Part shown: positions 34,225 through 45,604 of the stretch, in pieces
How positions within the stretch are numbered: the stretch's first letter is position 1
Layout of the letters: every line of letters starts with the position of its first letter
Source: Geosiphon pyriformis
Lineage: Eukaryota > Glomeromycota > Glomeromycetes > Archaeosporales > Geosiphonaceae
Direction: 5' to 3'
Length of the DNA stretch: 64,000 bases
Assembly (NCBI GenBank): GCA_016748015.1
Contig: JAAOMT010000675.1
Location: forward strand, 818,314-882,313
Translations under genes and position numbers: made by a program
The notes under the pieces: model-generated
Database searches by the model: none
Seen by the model: the letters and a program-made list of their open reading frames with translations, nothing else
What the model was told of the DNA's origin: nothing

Positions 34225-35359
34225 TGGCTTTTGAGTGTGTCCCTCTTAATAGTTTGGTTGATGTCTATTCAGATAGTCAGGCTGCCTTAGATGTTTGCAA
34301 ATTAGAATTAGGTATAGTTTATCCAGATTTTAAGAATTGCTGTTGGATTAAGCATCAGCACATTGTGAACATTATTAGAAAAAAGAATTTGAGAGTTAGC
34401 TGGCACAAGGTGCAAGGTTATTTAGATGTCATGGGCAATAAACATGCTGATGCACTTGCTGACACAGCATTTCTTTCTCTCTGGTGTCTTGTTCTGTGTG
34501 TGAAGGAATGTTATATTTTAGCTGATGGGAATGTTGTTTCTGATAATTCTAGACATTTTGTTTATGAGGTCTTTCAGTCTATTTATCATGCATACTGGAA
34601 GGTCAGTTTGGGTTCTAGGGTTTTGGATGGCAGTCTACATTCAGATGTTGATTGGTTTAGCTTGTCATTGGTGTGGCATCCAGACTTGCATATGGCTGCT
34701 GGCTTCACTAGTAAATTCACAGCTGGTATTCGCACATATTTCATAAAAGTCCTGTACCATTGGCTGTCAGTTGCTGTTCAGAAGTGATTGTATAACAGAT
34801 GCTATCCAGTGTGCTGTGTTTGTATTATGACAAAGTTGAGGTTTCTGACCATGTTTTTTCTTGTACAGTAAATGATTCTGCTCATTGTCACTTGTTAGAT
34901 GCTCATGCCATTGCTTGGGATCTTTTTTCTGGTCTTTCTGCCTTTTTTTCAGGTGTTTCTCAATTTTTATCTTCTTGTGCTTCAAATGTTGCAGTTTGCA
35001 CAGCTCTTTACAAGGGCTTTGTTTTTAAAAATTGGCTTCAGAAAGCTGTGTCTGTCTTTGAAGATGCCAAAATAGCTGGTCAAAAGGTTGTGGAATTTGT
35101 GCATAACTTGTGTCTTGTTTTTAAAGATGAGGTTTGGTTGGTTTGTGCTAAGCATCATGTCTGCATGGAGAAGAGTGGAATGATACCTAGTGACAGTTTG
35201 GCTTTAGTTTCAGTTTCAAGACTGTCTGCATTGTTTTCTGTGGGTGTTGTTAAATTGCTAGGTATTACTAAGACAATTGATGTTGGTTTTAGTTTTCATA
35301 AGTCTTGTTTGTTTTTTTCAGGTGTTAGAAACTCAGTCTTGGTGCATATAAGTGTTTAA
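34225..35359 (+). pseudogene. LINE ORF2, part 3: RNase H end and C-terminal region
   Basis: RNase H resumes with V-Y-S-D-S-Q-A-A (about 34266-34290) and G-N-K-H-A-D-A-L-A-D (about 34434-34463), so the RNase H acids visible here are kept. A frame change near 34790 leads to 34799-35359, which has a damaged C-terminal Cys/His motif C-L-Y-Y-x7-H-V-F-S-C (about 34815-34865; second Cys now Tyr). ORF2 ends in TAA at about 35357. Confidence 0.8.
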
Positions 35360-35499
35360 TATAGTCCTGATTAGTCTGAATGGCTGGTCATGTGTAGAAA
35401 ATGCATGATTTATGCCTAGTTTAGATCAGTCAATTGATGTATTGTACTAAGTAGTGTTTGAACTTCACTTATAAAATGTAATAATAATAATAATAAAAA
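35360..35499 (+). other. LINE 3' UTR and (TAA)n tail
   Basis: About 120 bp of untranslated sequence, then TAATAATAATAATAATAAAAA at 35479-35499, a simple-repeat tail typical of several LINE clades. A C/T- and G/A-altered version of this UTR follows the second LINE relic near 37680-37780. Confidence 0.65.
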
Positions 35500-36420
35500 C
35501 TTCAGAAGCAAAATTTATATAAAACAGATTTAAGTTTAATAAAATCAAACAAAAATTGAAACAAAAAATTAATATAAGTTAATTTGATTTTAAATATAAT
35601 ATTAAACATTAAAAATAAAATTATTTATCAATAAAAAAAACTTTTTGTCTTCTTAATTTTATAGCCATAACTAAAACAAAGGGTATAAAAGCTGCAATTG
35701 GTATTTTTTTAATATTTCACAAAATTTCAACCAGAAAAGTTCTTTCTGTTATAAAAACAACTAAATAAAACATCTTAAAAGCTTTTTTTTTAGCTAATAA
35801 TAGTAAAAAACTGCTTTTAATGATTATTAAAGCATTTTTTTCATTTATAGTTAGTTTTTTATTAATCAAAGTTTTTTTAAAAATACATATTTGAATAGTT
35901 CTAATATTGTTTCTACTTTTACTAAAAGTTTAAAAGTTTTTAATAGTAAGTTAGTTAACAAGCTGGTTTTTTTAACTATTGGTACTATATTTGATACTAT
36001 TAATAATATTTTTTTGAATATAACCAAAAAAGCAAAAAATTCCAAAAAGTAGAAGCAATTACTCACTTCTATTATTGTTACATTGAACTTTTTTGTGGTT
36101 TTAGATAAAATCTTGAATAAAATTTTTATTGTATCATTTAACACATTATCTAAAATAGACCAAAATCAATTACTGATTGTACTGCAAAATATGATATCTT
36201 TTAGCAAATTATCACTGATTTTAGAAGCAAAACAATAGTTTCTTGTTAGATTATTTGTTTTTAAGAACTAGATTAATTAAATAAAAACTGAATTTTCTTT
36301 TCTGCTGATTTTTGGTACTGTTGTTAATAATATTTGAAAAATTATTTCTAATTATTAAAGATTTACTAAATAAGTAATCTTTACTTTAGTGCATAATACT
36401 ATCTTTAAAATTAAATTGGT
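35500..36420. other. AT-rich DNA with one arm of an inverted repeat
   Basis: No intact gene. A minus-strand open stretch at 36144-35866 encodes L-L-K-T-F-K-L-L-V-K-V-E-T-I-L-E, nearly the same peptide as the plus-strand stretch near 38281-38340. The surrounding sequence also pairs, so these are two diverged inverted copies. Low GC with scattered stops suggests mutated repeat sequence. Confidence 0.5.
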
Positions 36421-36429
36421 TTATATTAA

Positions 36430-37790
36430 GCTTGTCTTTTAATTTGTGCATGGTTTTTTAAGTACAAAATTAGTATTAAAAGACAATATAAAGCTTTTTT
36501 ACATAGAGTTTGTTTTTCAAAAATTTTTGAAAGCTGTATTTCTGGTTAAGTTTACAAGTTTTGTTCATTTAACTATTCTTAAAATTGCCAAATTTTTAGT
36601 GATTTCTAAATTTGGTTCTTCTTTTGTTATTATTATACTATGTAATATGTCTTTAAATGTATCTGTTGCTAATATTAAAACAGCATTTAGTGTGTTTAAT
36701 AAGATTAACTGTATCATATTAAAGCTTGTTAGTATTTGACAATATATGGTTATTTATTTTAAAACTTTAAATACTATTATATTTGTTTTAAATTATTGAT
36801 CAGTTTTGTTAGACAAAAATAACATTAAAATTTTTTTTCTTATAAATCAAAATAAAACTATTCTGTTTTATAATATATTTAAAGCCAAATTGATTAATTT
36901 TTTTCTGGATATACTGTTTATAAAATTAGTAATATGATTTTTCAAATTAGTAGTTGGTCTTGTTTTATTTTTTATTTATCTAATTCTGGTTATTGTTTTT
37001 GGTTTGTTCTGATTATATTTGGCTTATAATATAATTTAAATACTACTATTATTAGAATTAATATTTTGAAAAAATATTGTATCTAATAGAAAATTTTTAA
37101 ATACCAATATTGCTTTAAGTGCTAAGACTTAAATTATTTAACTGTTGATTATAAAGTGTTTTTACTTTTTTTTTAAAATTCATAAGACTTTTGTGTTTTA
37201 TTTTATTAGTATTAAGTTTTATGTTAAAACTACTACTTTTGTGTCTTTTTTAGTTTCTAATTTTCCAGTTGGTTTTGTTTTTTTTGCTAATATAATGATT
37301 GATGTTTTTGTGGTTTTTTTTTAATTGATAGTAATTTGATTTTAAGTAGTGTATTTAGTCTTAAAGTTAATAAAGTTTTAATATATATAAATACTTTTAA
37401 TAAAACAGTTGGTAAGTTGGAACAAAAAATAATTGCTTTAAAAACTGAATATAACTATAAAAACATTAATATATTTGGTCTTTATATAAGTTTTTTTGCA
37501 GTTGATAATAACATATTTTTTAATTTAATATTATTATAGAAACATAAATCTATTAGTATTAAGACTGATCCTTTAAAAACAGCTAAGTAGCTTGTTTAAT
37601 TAGTTAATAAAAATACTATATTGTTTAAAATTATTCAAAAGATCTTATTTTTAGGTAATTTTTTTTTAAACTATTAATGTAATATAGTTTAAACTAATTC
37701 AAATAACTGGTTATATGTAAAAAGCACATGAATTTTATTTAATATTGGAATGCTTAGTTTGTTTCTAACTTCTAAATAGTGATTGGATCA
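36430..37790 (+). pseudogene. Second LINE relic, ORF1-like, heavily AT-mutated
   Basis: An open stretch 36446-36739 is followed, in frame, by pieces readable through frequent stops to about 37670. Recognisable words include V-N-Q-N-E-T-like (L-I-N-Q-N-K-T-I-L-F near 36845), F-K-A-K-L-I-N and a later coiled-coil-like stretch F-S-L-K-V-N-K-V-L-I-Y (37350-37385) with T-V-G-K-L-E-Q-K-I-I-A-L-K. They resemble LINE ORF1 proteins of this fungal group, with Ala/Pro/Arg/Ser positions turned to Val/Leu/Lys/Phe, as expected from C-to-T and G-to-A. The 3' end resembles the 3' UTR of the first LINE. Family assignment is from memory of the pattern. Confidence 0.5.
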
Positions 37791-38880
37791 TATTTATTAA
37801 ATATCTAATAAAATAAAAAAATTATCTATTTAAAAAACTTTAATAATTAAAAATAATTTCTTAAATCTTATTAAAGTAGTATTAAAAAACAAAAAAAAGC
37901 AGTTGATTTAATTTTTAAGATCAAATAATATAATAAATTAATTAATTAGTTAGTTAAAGATATGTTTAAAAATATATCTTGTTTTGTTTTTAAAATTAGT
38001 AAAAATTGACTAAAAAACATTATATTTAATAAAACAATTAATGATTAATTTTGGTTTATCTTAAAATATATATTATTGTTGTTATTACTTATATTAGAGA
38101 AAAAAATTAATTGCTGTTATAAAAATTTTATCAAAAAGTTTATTTAAAATTACAAAAAAGTTTAATGTAATAATAGTATATACAAATAACTACTGCTGTT
38201 TTATGAAGTTTTTGGTCTTTTTGACCATTTGCAAAGGAGTGTTAATAATGATAATAATAAGAACAAAAAAAATTAATTTGTTAATTAATCTATTATTAAG
38301 AACTTTAAAGCTTTTAAAAAAGATAGAAACAATATTGAAACTAATTTTAGTGTATTTTTTGAGGAGAACTTTGACTAAAAAAGAATTACCAGCCAACAGT
38401 AAAAAAAATGCTTCAAAAGCAACCAAAAACAGCTTTACACTATTAATATTAAGAAAATATCTCCAAGATATTTTGCTTAACTGTTTTTATAACAAAGAAC
38501 ACCTTTTTGTTAAAACTTTATTAATTATTATTAAAAAAAATAATGTTTAAACCTTTTTTACTTTTTGCTTTGGTCGTGGTCATAAAAATAGGAAAGAGAG
38601 TTTTTTTTTAATTCAAAATATAAAAAGTGTATTAAATAATATGTAAAAAGTTGCAACAAAAATTTAGATTATAAATTATTAAATAAAAATTATTTTATTA
38701 AAATAAATGGTTTGAAAATTTTATTATATTTTTTAATTTAATATCCAATAAAATAAAAAATTTCAATAAAACAATTTATATTATAAATTACAAAGAAAAT
38801 AAACAACTTAAATAAATATTCAACTATTACCAATTACAAAAATAATAAATTGATTATTACCTTAAGTAAGAATCACTTGG
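37791..38880. other. AT-rich DNA with the second arm of the inverted repeat
   Basis: No convincing gene. A 115-codon plus-strand stretch (38203-38550) is Lys/Leu/Asn-rich and shares the L-L-R-T-L-K-L-L-K-K-I-E-T-I segment with the inverted copy near 35870-35960. It may be the decayed start of another LINE-type ORF. The sequence from 38560 to 38880 is plain AT-rich spacer upstream of the OCIA-domain gene. Confidence 0.45.
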
Positions 38881-38929
38881 CGATCAGCCAGTTTTCTCAC
38901 CTTTCATCTAATTGATAATTTCGTACAAA

Positions 38930-40186
38930 ATGTCCAACCCACCAACCCCACCAACCAACCTCGATAATGTCATTAAAGAGAAGTTGAAGTCTGTAAAGCT
39001 CACACCAGGGGAGGTAGCTGCTCTTCGGAATTCCAAGGGCAAAATATATAGGCATTGTAGGTATTTATGCTTCTTTGCGTTCCTATGAACGAAGTTTTGA
39101 AAAACAATTTCTATTTCACTTTAGCAAACTATGGTGCTATGGCTTGTGGTGCTATTGGGTTTGTAATAGGTGAGTTGAGGTTTTAAAGCTTTTGATTTTT
39201 AATCAGTTTTTTTGTTAATACTATTCGAAAGTTCTAACCTTCAAACATAAAATACTCAACAAAAAGGAAGACGCAAGAATTTTCGACCCTTGGGACTTTT
39301 GGCCGCGACCTCAGGTAAAATGCTCAATTTACATACATACACAGGATTAACTTGTAATTTCCTTCCTATCAAGGTGGTTTGATTCTTGGAGCACAATTGG
39401 GCATGATTACTGGTTCATACGCAGCAATGCAATCCTTGCAGAAATTACCTGACGGCCAAAGGGTTCTTAAGATCATCAAGGAAATGCAGTTAATGACATT
39501 CTTAGCCTCCATTCCTTTATGTTATTTGAAAAAACAACAGGTTTTGCTGTTGACTGAAGAAGAAATAAATGACTCAGATTGGAGGCATTAAGAAGACGAG
39601 GTGTCTTGCCACAACCTTCCGATTCTAACTCATCTGACAACGTATTGCAACACGAAAACTCAACAGTGATATTCTCGGAGGATAGTAAGGATTTTAGTGA
39701 TGTTTATGCATTCAAAAGTGAGAATGATTACGATACAAACAAGGATGAAATGTTCCGTGATGAGAGAGTCGATGAAAGGCTACATGGAATGAAAAATGGT
39801 AATAACAATGTTTCAAACGGTAAACTTGTAATCCAATTAAACCAAAGTACAGATTATATATTTATTTGGTAACACTTTAAATCTCTGCAGGAAATCCCAT
39901 ATGGACCACTCCAGAACGACAATCATATCCCCTTCAAGGATCAATTGATCCCCAAACACAATCTTCACACGCAACATCTCAGGAAAAATCAAAACCTTCA
40001 TCTGCTTGGGATAAGATTAGAGAAGAGGCTAAAATTGATCTTGAAAAGCGTCGAGCACATCAAAGAGAAACCCATCCCCAATCGGAACCAAAAAATAATG
40101 ATATTTATAATAATCCCATTCATGAAGATTTCGAAAACAAACTTGAGGGCAAGATTAAGACGAATAAATATGGCGATCTTACCTAG
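38930..40186 (+). CDS. OCIA-domain protein (six exons)
   Basis: Exons by my reading: 38930-39056, 39125-39169, 39267-39314, 39374-39488, 39578-39798, 39891-40186, giving 283 residues. Introns begin GTAGGT, GTGAGT, GTAAAA, GTTAAT and GTAATA and end in AG; the fourth (39489-39577) is least certain. A Pro-rich start is followed by an OCIA-like domain at about residues 23-110, with two Gly/Ala-rich hydrophobic helices (G-A-M-A-C-G-A-I-G-F and the stretch around G-G-L-I-L-G-A-Q-L-G). A polar middle and the C-terminal N-K-Y-G-D motif are also seen in animal OCIAD1. OCIA proteins are membrane-associated, in animals mostly in mitochondria/endosomes. The fungal role is not established. It is convergent with the BTB gene. 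Confidence 0.8.
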
Positions 40187-40217
40187 GATTAGCCAAATGA
40201 TCCTTTAATTTCTATGA

Positions 40218-40223
40218 AATAAA
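40218..40223 (+). terminator. Likely poly(A) signal of the OCIA-domain gene
   Basis: AATAAA 32 bp after the stop codon. The 3' end would lie within about 80 bp of the stop codon of the convergent BTB gene, so the two transcripts may overlap. Confidence 0.45.
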
Positions 40224-40266
40224 TACTAAATTATACCGATTCTTTGAAAAATACAAATCGAATTAA

Positions 40267-41275
40267 CTACACAATTACTACAAACACTTCTACTATGGAC
40301 AGAGACTTTGTAAATATTAGTCCAAACTCATTTTCTGTGCGTACGCTAACTTCAACCTGGTGTGCAATCACGCTTTTCACACCTGATCGTTTAATAATCA
40401 AGTCTTCGAGTTTGTGCAAATTATCATCTTGCAAAAGGAAACGCAGATCGGGCAAATCATCATCTTTTGCTTCATCTTGTTTCGATGATGATGAAGAGCT
40501 TAATGAGTTCGAGAAAGAATTAGTGGTAGGGTATGAAGAAGGCAAATATATCCACTCGTGAGGCCCTGAAAGATAATTTAGGTCGCTTGCAGTCGTTTGA
40601 GGATTAACACCATGTGGGGTTAGATAGAATGCCACTTTTCGATGACCACGTTTAGCATGGCGTTTCAAATATGGTAGAATAACGTCTTGAATCATTGAAT
40701 CCAGCCTTTGAAGAAGATTTTAGAACAATTAGGGAATCATTCGAGTAAGACGAAACTAATAGAGTAAAATACCTTTTTTGCGAAACTGAAAAGACCATGT
40801 CCTTAAGTGAACCCCTTTCCCTATATGCTGCAGGGAAACCACCCAACGCGGCTTGATATGAGGGTAATTCTTCTTCATACGAAGACTCAAAAGTCTCCTC
40901 CGTTATATTCCCATAAGGTATTCCAAACTCTCGTAATTGTAATTCTACGACTTCCCGGGCAACATTGTTTGGTACCAATAGGCGTTTATACCGAAGATAA
41001 TCGAGAATTACACTAAAAGCAAGCGGATTGTGATCAAGAAATATTTCTTTTTTTTGCGATAGCAACGAACTCTCATTATTGAACGAAAGAGGATATGAGA
41101 GTGATTCTTTTAATAGTTGAGAAAGACGACTAAACGGATATTGTTTGATTAGTTCAGTGTTAATTTCAAAGCGTGTTCCACCAACATTAAAGACTGCTGT
41201 TGGCTGTACCATTGCGCGAAGAGAGCTACTGAGTGAATAAGATTCAGAATTGATAGTCAAAGTTAAATTCAACAA
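40267..41275 (-). CDS. BTB/POZ protein of the potassium-channel-tetramerisation (T1/KCTD) type
   Basis: Two exons, 41275-40773 and 40705-40267, joined across a 67-nt intron (GTATTT...AAAG); 313 residues from the outer ATG. An inner ATG at 41212 (residue 22, A-M-V-Q-P) is an equally good start because the BTB core begins right after it: F-N-V-G-G-T-R-F at about residues 29-36, then a Phe-Leu-Asp-His-N-P (I-F-L-D-H-N-P) segment and L-D-Y-L-R-Y near residues 77-95. BTB domains of this type form oligomers and often act as cullin-3 adaptors. The C-terminal half holds a Ser-rich, acidic low-complexity stretch and no recognised partner domain. Confidence 0.78.
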
Positions 41276-41287
41276 GCAAAGTTATGA

Positions 41288-41506
41288 ATGGAGGAAACGG
41301 ACCTAGGAAACTTTAGTCCTTTGGTACAACAGAATACTATAGATTTGTTAAACGCCACATTGTACACATTTTGCAATTCCCAATTAAGGTTTTGCAGATT
41401 TCAGTCTACAATTAATAAAGATGTTACACCAAACTTTTTGAGACGCGTACAGATACATATATTTCACGATGCCATCAAGGATCAATTGTCGCCCTTATTT
41501 CATTAG
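41288..41506 (+). CDS. Small ORF in the divergent promoter region (72 residues, possible uORF)
   Basis: Starts 12 bp beyond the outer BTB start and ends 29 bp before the start of the oxidase gene, so it fills the whole 260-bp divergent spacer. The product (M-E-E-T-D-L-G-N-F...) has no domain I know. It could be a leader ORF of the oxidase mRNA, a small independent gene or chance. GC content matches the gene island rather than the AT-rich flanks. Confidence 0.3.
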   Translation: MEETDLGNFSPLVQQNTIDLLNATLYTFCNSQLRFCRFQSTINKDVTPNFLRRVQIHIFHDAIKDQLSPLFH

Positions 41507-41535
41507 TACTTTGAAAAATCATTTATTCGAAGCAA

Positions 41536-43467
41536 ATGGCTCACCTATTCGATAAACTTGAGACAAAACTAGATAAACAACTCGAAAAAAGCAAAACCTC
41601 CTTCAAGCGTTCTAGAAAGCAAGCCAAAGAGCATTTTGGACAAGCAAAAGATTTGCTTTCGGCGGGCACTGTAAAAACTATTAAAGCTTCCGACGAAAAG
41701 ACTTGGTCCAACTGGGCTAGAACAATAAATTTCGAGCCTAAATTGATTTATCATCCAAATACTTTAAAGGACTTGAAAGATATTGTCAGAAAAGCGAAAA
41801 AACATGGTAGAAAAATACGCTGTGCTGCTGAAGGACGTAGCTGGAGTACCTTGTCGGTGACAAACGATTGTTTAGTGTTGGTATCAAGAATGGATAAAGT
41901 TGTGGTTAGCGAGCATGAAATTTATGGATGGGTAGTGACTGCTGAAGCAGGTAAAGTTGCAGTCATAATTCAATTCAGTTTTGATATTTATAAGCGATTG
42001 ACTCACCCTTTCATCTTCCATAATAATTTATAGGTGCCACTGTTAGACAAATCAATGAAACATTACGCAATCATTCTCCCGCATTGGCAGTTCATTCAAT
42101 GCCTGTGCAAGATACTTTTAGAGCCGCTGGTATTGTAGCAACTGGAGCTCATGGCTCCAGAACGGAGTCAAGAAGTGTTTCTGATGGAGTTGTCAGTTTA
42201 CAAATTGTTGCTGCCAATGGAGAACTCTATGAATTCTCGGACGAAAAAGATCACTTTGAGATGCAAGCAGCTAGAGTAAATCTAGGTAAAATTTGGATTA
42301 AATAATTTTCCAGTTTTTAATTTATGGATTTCTAATATAATATCCTTATTTAGGTCTTCTTGGTATAATATATAAGGTTACTTTCCGCGCACAATTAATG
42401 TATAATCTACGTACGATTGACTTTTTCCCTCCAATTAAAACATGGCTTCGACCGGCAAACATTAAGGAGTTAATGTACGAGTCGGATAGTATCCAAATTT
42501 TCTACTCGCCCTTTAACGAGGGCGAACTTCACCCAGAGAACGATAAACTATGGGTCAAGCAGTGGCTAAGGACTCATGATGCTGAAACACCTTCAGATTT
42601 TGAGACTCGCGATGGACCTTTGCTTCAAGACCTTAGCATGAATTTTGGCCATAAATTATACGAAACTTTTGTCAAATACCCTCAAGTTACTCCTCATCTG
42701 AACAATTTGCTTTGGAGGGCTGCTTTGAAACCTGGAGACGTTGTACATAAAGCTCCCAATGCAATACATTATCAAACAGAGATTGATGCTATACCATACG
42801 AGGAGCTTGAGTTTACTTTCAAAGCTGATCGAGATCTTAGGAATGTTGCCGATGAATTCAATCATGTTATCAATAGGGTATTGTTACTTTTTCAAAAGAG
42901 AATTCTCATATCTTATAAAAATTTTTGATATCGATTTATATGGGTTTTCCAGATTTATGACTATGCCCGAGTTGGCAAATTCCCGATAAACCTTCCGCTA
43001 GAATTACGATTACTCAAATGCTCAAATGCCTTTTTAGCTTCATCTTATGATGAAGATCCAGACACAATCTATTGTTTTATTTCAATTGCTGCCATCAAAG
43101 GTACCCAAGATTATCTTGAATTCTCAATAGAACTTGCCCGGAAATGGATGGAACAGTATCATGCAAAGTAAATAAGTTAAACACTTTATATTTCTCTCAA
43201 CTAAATCAATAGTACATACTTTTATAACTAATATAGCCTTCTAATTATAAAATCTTCATTAATTTCAGGCCACATTGGGCCAAACATTGGGAATATGTGC
43301 CCGAAATTAAACCTTACTTACACAGTCATTTGGCAGAAAGGGTAAAGCAATTTGAAAAAGTCCGTTTGAAATATGATCCTCAGGGAATGTTTTTTGACAA
43401 CGAATCATTGAAAGAAGTATTTTATGGCCCACCAATTAATATTCTGGTGAAAAGCCAAACTTTTTAA
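41536..43467 (+). CDS. D-arabinono-1,4-lactone-oxidase-like FAD enzyme (five exons)
   Basis: Exons 41536-41950, 42034-42285, 42354-42877, 42953-43167, 43269-43467 give 534 residues, close to the yeast enzyme. Family role: oxidation of D-arabinono-1,4-lactone to dehydro-D-arabinono-lactone, the last step of erythroascorbate synthesis, usually at mitochondrial membranes. Residues 1-50 form a Lys-rich, helical extension. The FAD_binding_4 domain starts at W57-S-N-W, with A-T-G-A-H-G-S at 174-180. The ALO domain has the C-terminal H-W-A-K at 471-474. Odd point: where family members have S-G-H-S, whose His binds FAD covalently, this protein has E-G-R-S-W-S (99-104). So FAD may be held non-covalently, or the substrate may differ. 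Confidence 0.82.
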
Positions 43468-45600
43468 AGGATATTTTTAGACTTTTATTATAAAATCTTC
43501 CATGTCTGAGTTCTATAACTTCTTACGATATTTAGAATATTTTGAAGGCAATTAATTTATTTTTGCTGATTCCCAATACTCGACTTATTAAATTCTTTAA
43601 TTCTTGTAAAATAACACTTTTAATTAGCTATTCCAAAAACTAAAATAGCAATTGAAAAATATTTATTTAATTTATGAATTTACTTTAAAAAATTAGTTTT
43701 ATTTACAAATATGTTTATCTATTGTAAATAGAATTATTTTACTTAAACATAAAACATTTTGTTGTATTATTTTAAGTTAAAAAATGCAAATATTATAAAA
43801 TATTATAAAAACAAAATAATAAAAATTTAATATTGATTTTTATTATAATTAAAAAAAATTGATATAATTTAAAACTAAATAAATTATTAATTTATTTTAT
43901 AGATTTATATTATAATTTGTAAGATATTATTGTTTAATTTGTTTACAATTCAAAATTTTTATTTATTATTTTATAAAAATTATTGTATATTAATTATAAT
44001 TTCAAATTTTAAATAAATAAAATTTTAATTTTTTTTTTAAAATTTAACATATAATCCAACTATTATTTAATACAATAAGTAAAATTAAATAACTTAATTA
44101 AATATAGTTTATATGTTTTTTACATGTAATTAAATAAAAATTAATTTAAACTAAATTATATTAAATTTATAAAAAAAATTTATTTTAAAAAAATATTTTA
44201 TGTATTATTATATCTAATATATTACTGTTAATAATAATATTACTTATTTATTTAATAGTTTTATTTGTATTTAATTTAATACTAGCTGGTTAATACTATT
44301 AGAAAACTATAACTAAATATAAATATTTTTATTTAAAGTAATATTTAAATTTTTTATAATATTATATTTAGTTTTAATTAATTATTTTTATAATAATTTT
44401 ATTTAATGCTTTGTTAAAAACAAACACTTTACTTTAAACAATAACAATTATATCTTTAAACTTTTTATCCAAAGCTAAAAAAATATTTAACAAAGTAATA
44501 ACTAAAATAATCAAAATACTAATTAATTTAACAATAAACTTAACTATTAAAGCCAAAATATCCAATTTAAATTTTAAAAAAGCCAAATAAAACCAAATAA
44601 AAGATTAATAATAACAAAAAACTTTAAAAGAACAAAAATAAAACTTATAATATTAGATTTAATTTTAATAAAATATGATTTAAAAATTTAAAAGAAAACA
44701 ATAAATTAAAATAAAAACTTAAAACAAAAAAATTGTAATATCTTATAGCTTAAAACCAAAGAATTAAATTTTAACATTTAAAGTATTATTAATATTTAAG
44801 TGTTTTTTATTAAATTTAATATTTTTTAAAGTATTAGTTTTATTAATAGTAATATTTAGATTATTTTTAAGAATTAATAAATTTGTCACAATCTGTTACA
44901 AAAAAAATTGTAATAACTTTAAAAAAGCACGTGATTTAATATTGTGATATATGAATTTATTTGTTTTGTCAATTTGTTTCAAATTATGTAATATTAATTA
45001 TTTTCATTAGTTAAAAATAAATTACATATATTATATAACATGATTTTTGAATTTAATATGTATTATTTGTATATTTTAGTATAAAAACACATCAAAATTT
45101 TTGGTGTAACTGCTTTTATTCTTGTATAACAAAAAGTTTTTTTTGTTTTAAACAGTGCTTAAGTTACAAAAAAAACTTGTATATTATGAATATAAGCATA
45201 AAAATTTGTATACCAGATATAAGCTATAGATTTTAAAATGTTAAAGACAACAGATTACACAAAATCTGACTTTTCAAACTATTCTAAATAATATTTACTT
45301 AAATGTATCAATTAATACTGTAGTTAATAATATATTAGTAATTTTAAATATAATATTCTATATATTATATATTATATTAAGATTAATATTTTAGTGTAAA
45401 TACAGAGCAAAAAAAAATAACCAGTTTGTCTTTAAAAAAAGATATGTATATATATTTAATAAAAAACTATGTATTAAAAGACTAAAATTATTTTTATTCT
45501 AATTTAGAACCTATTTTTAATGTAGAATTAACCAATCAATTTTAGAATCATATTAATAAAAACTTATTTCAATTAAGTAACCAAGAGTCTATAAATGAAG
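43468..45600. other. AT-rich intergenic DNA
   Basis: No gene seen. Extremely AT-rich, with long A/T runs. The part at about 44440-44840 resembles 480-800 and may be the remains of a shared repeat. The rest carries no recognisable coding or structural signal. Confidence 0.5.
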
Positions 45601-45604
45601 ATAA

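Larger units (their letters stand above)
1416..35499 (+). mobile_element. Non-LTR retrotransposon (LINE) with APE endonuclease, RT and RNase H, interrupted twice
   Basis: One LINE copy in three pieces: 1416-3629, 21558-24742 and 34221-35499. ORF1 has a zinc-knuckle remnant. ORF2 has an apurinic endonuclease-like domain, a reverse transcriptase, an RNase H domain and a C-terminal Cys/His motif. The element ends in a (TAA)n/A tail near 35479-35499. The gaps are filled by LTR elements A (with B inside it) and C. Joining the pieces at the target duplications restores the ORF2 frame at both junctions. The 5' limit is uncertain because the leader merges with AT-rich DNA. The copy is dead: stops and lost catalytic acids are spread through it. 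Confidence 0.85.

Noticed and set aside
39376-39591. OCIA-domain gene ending at 39591 without further splicing
   Set aside because: A 89-nt intron at 39489-39577 joins to a long downstream frame that ends in the N-K-Y-G-D motif expected for OCIA-type proteins.
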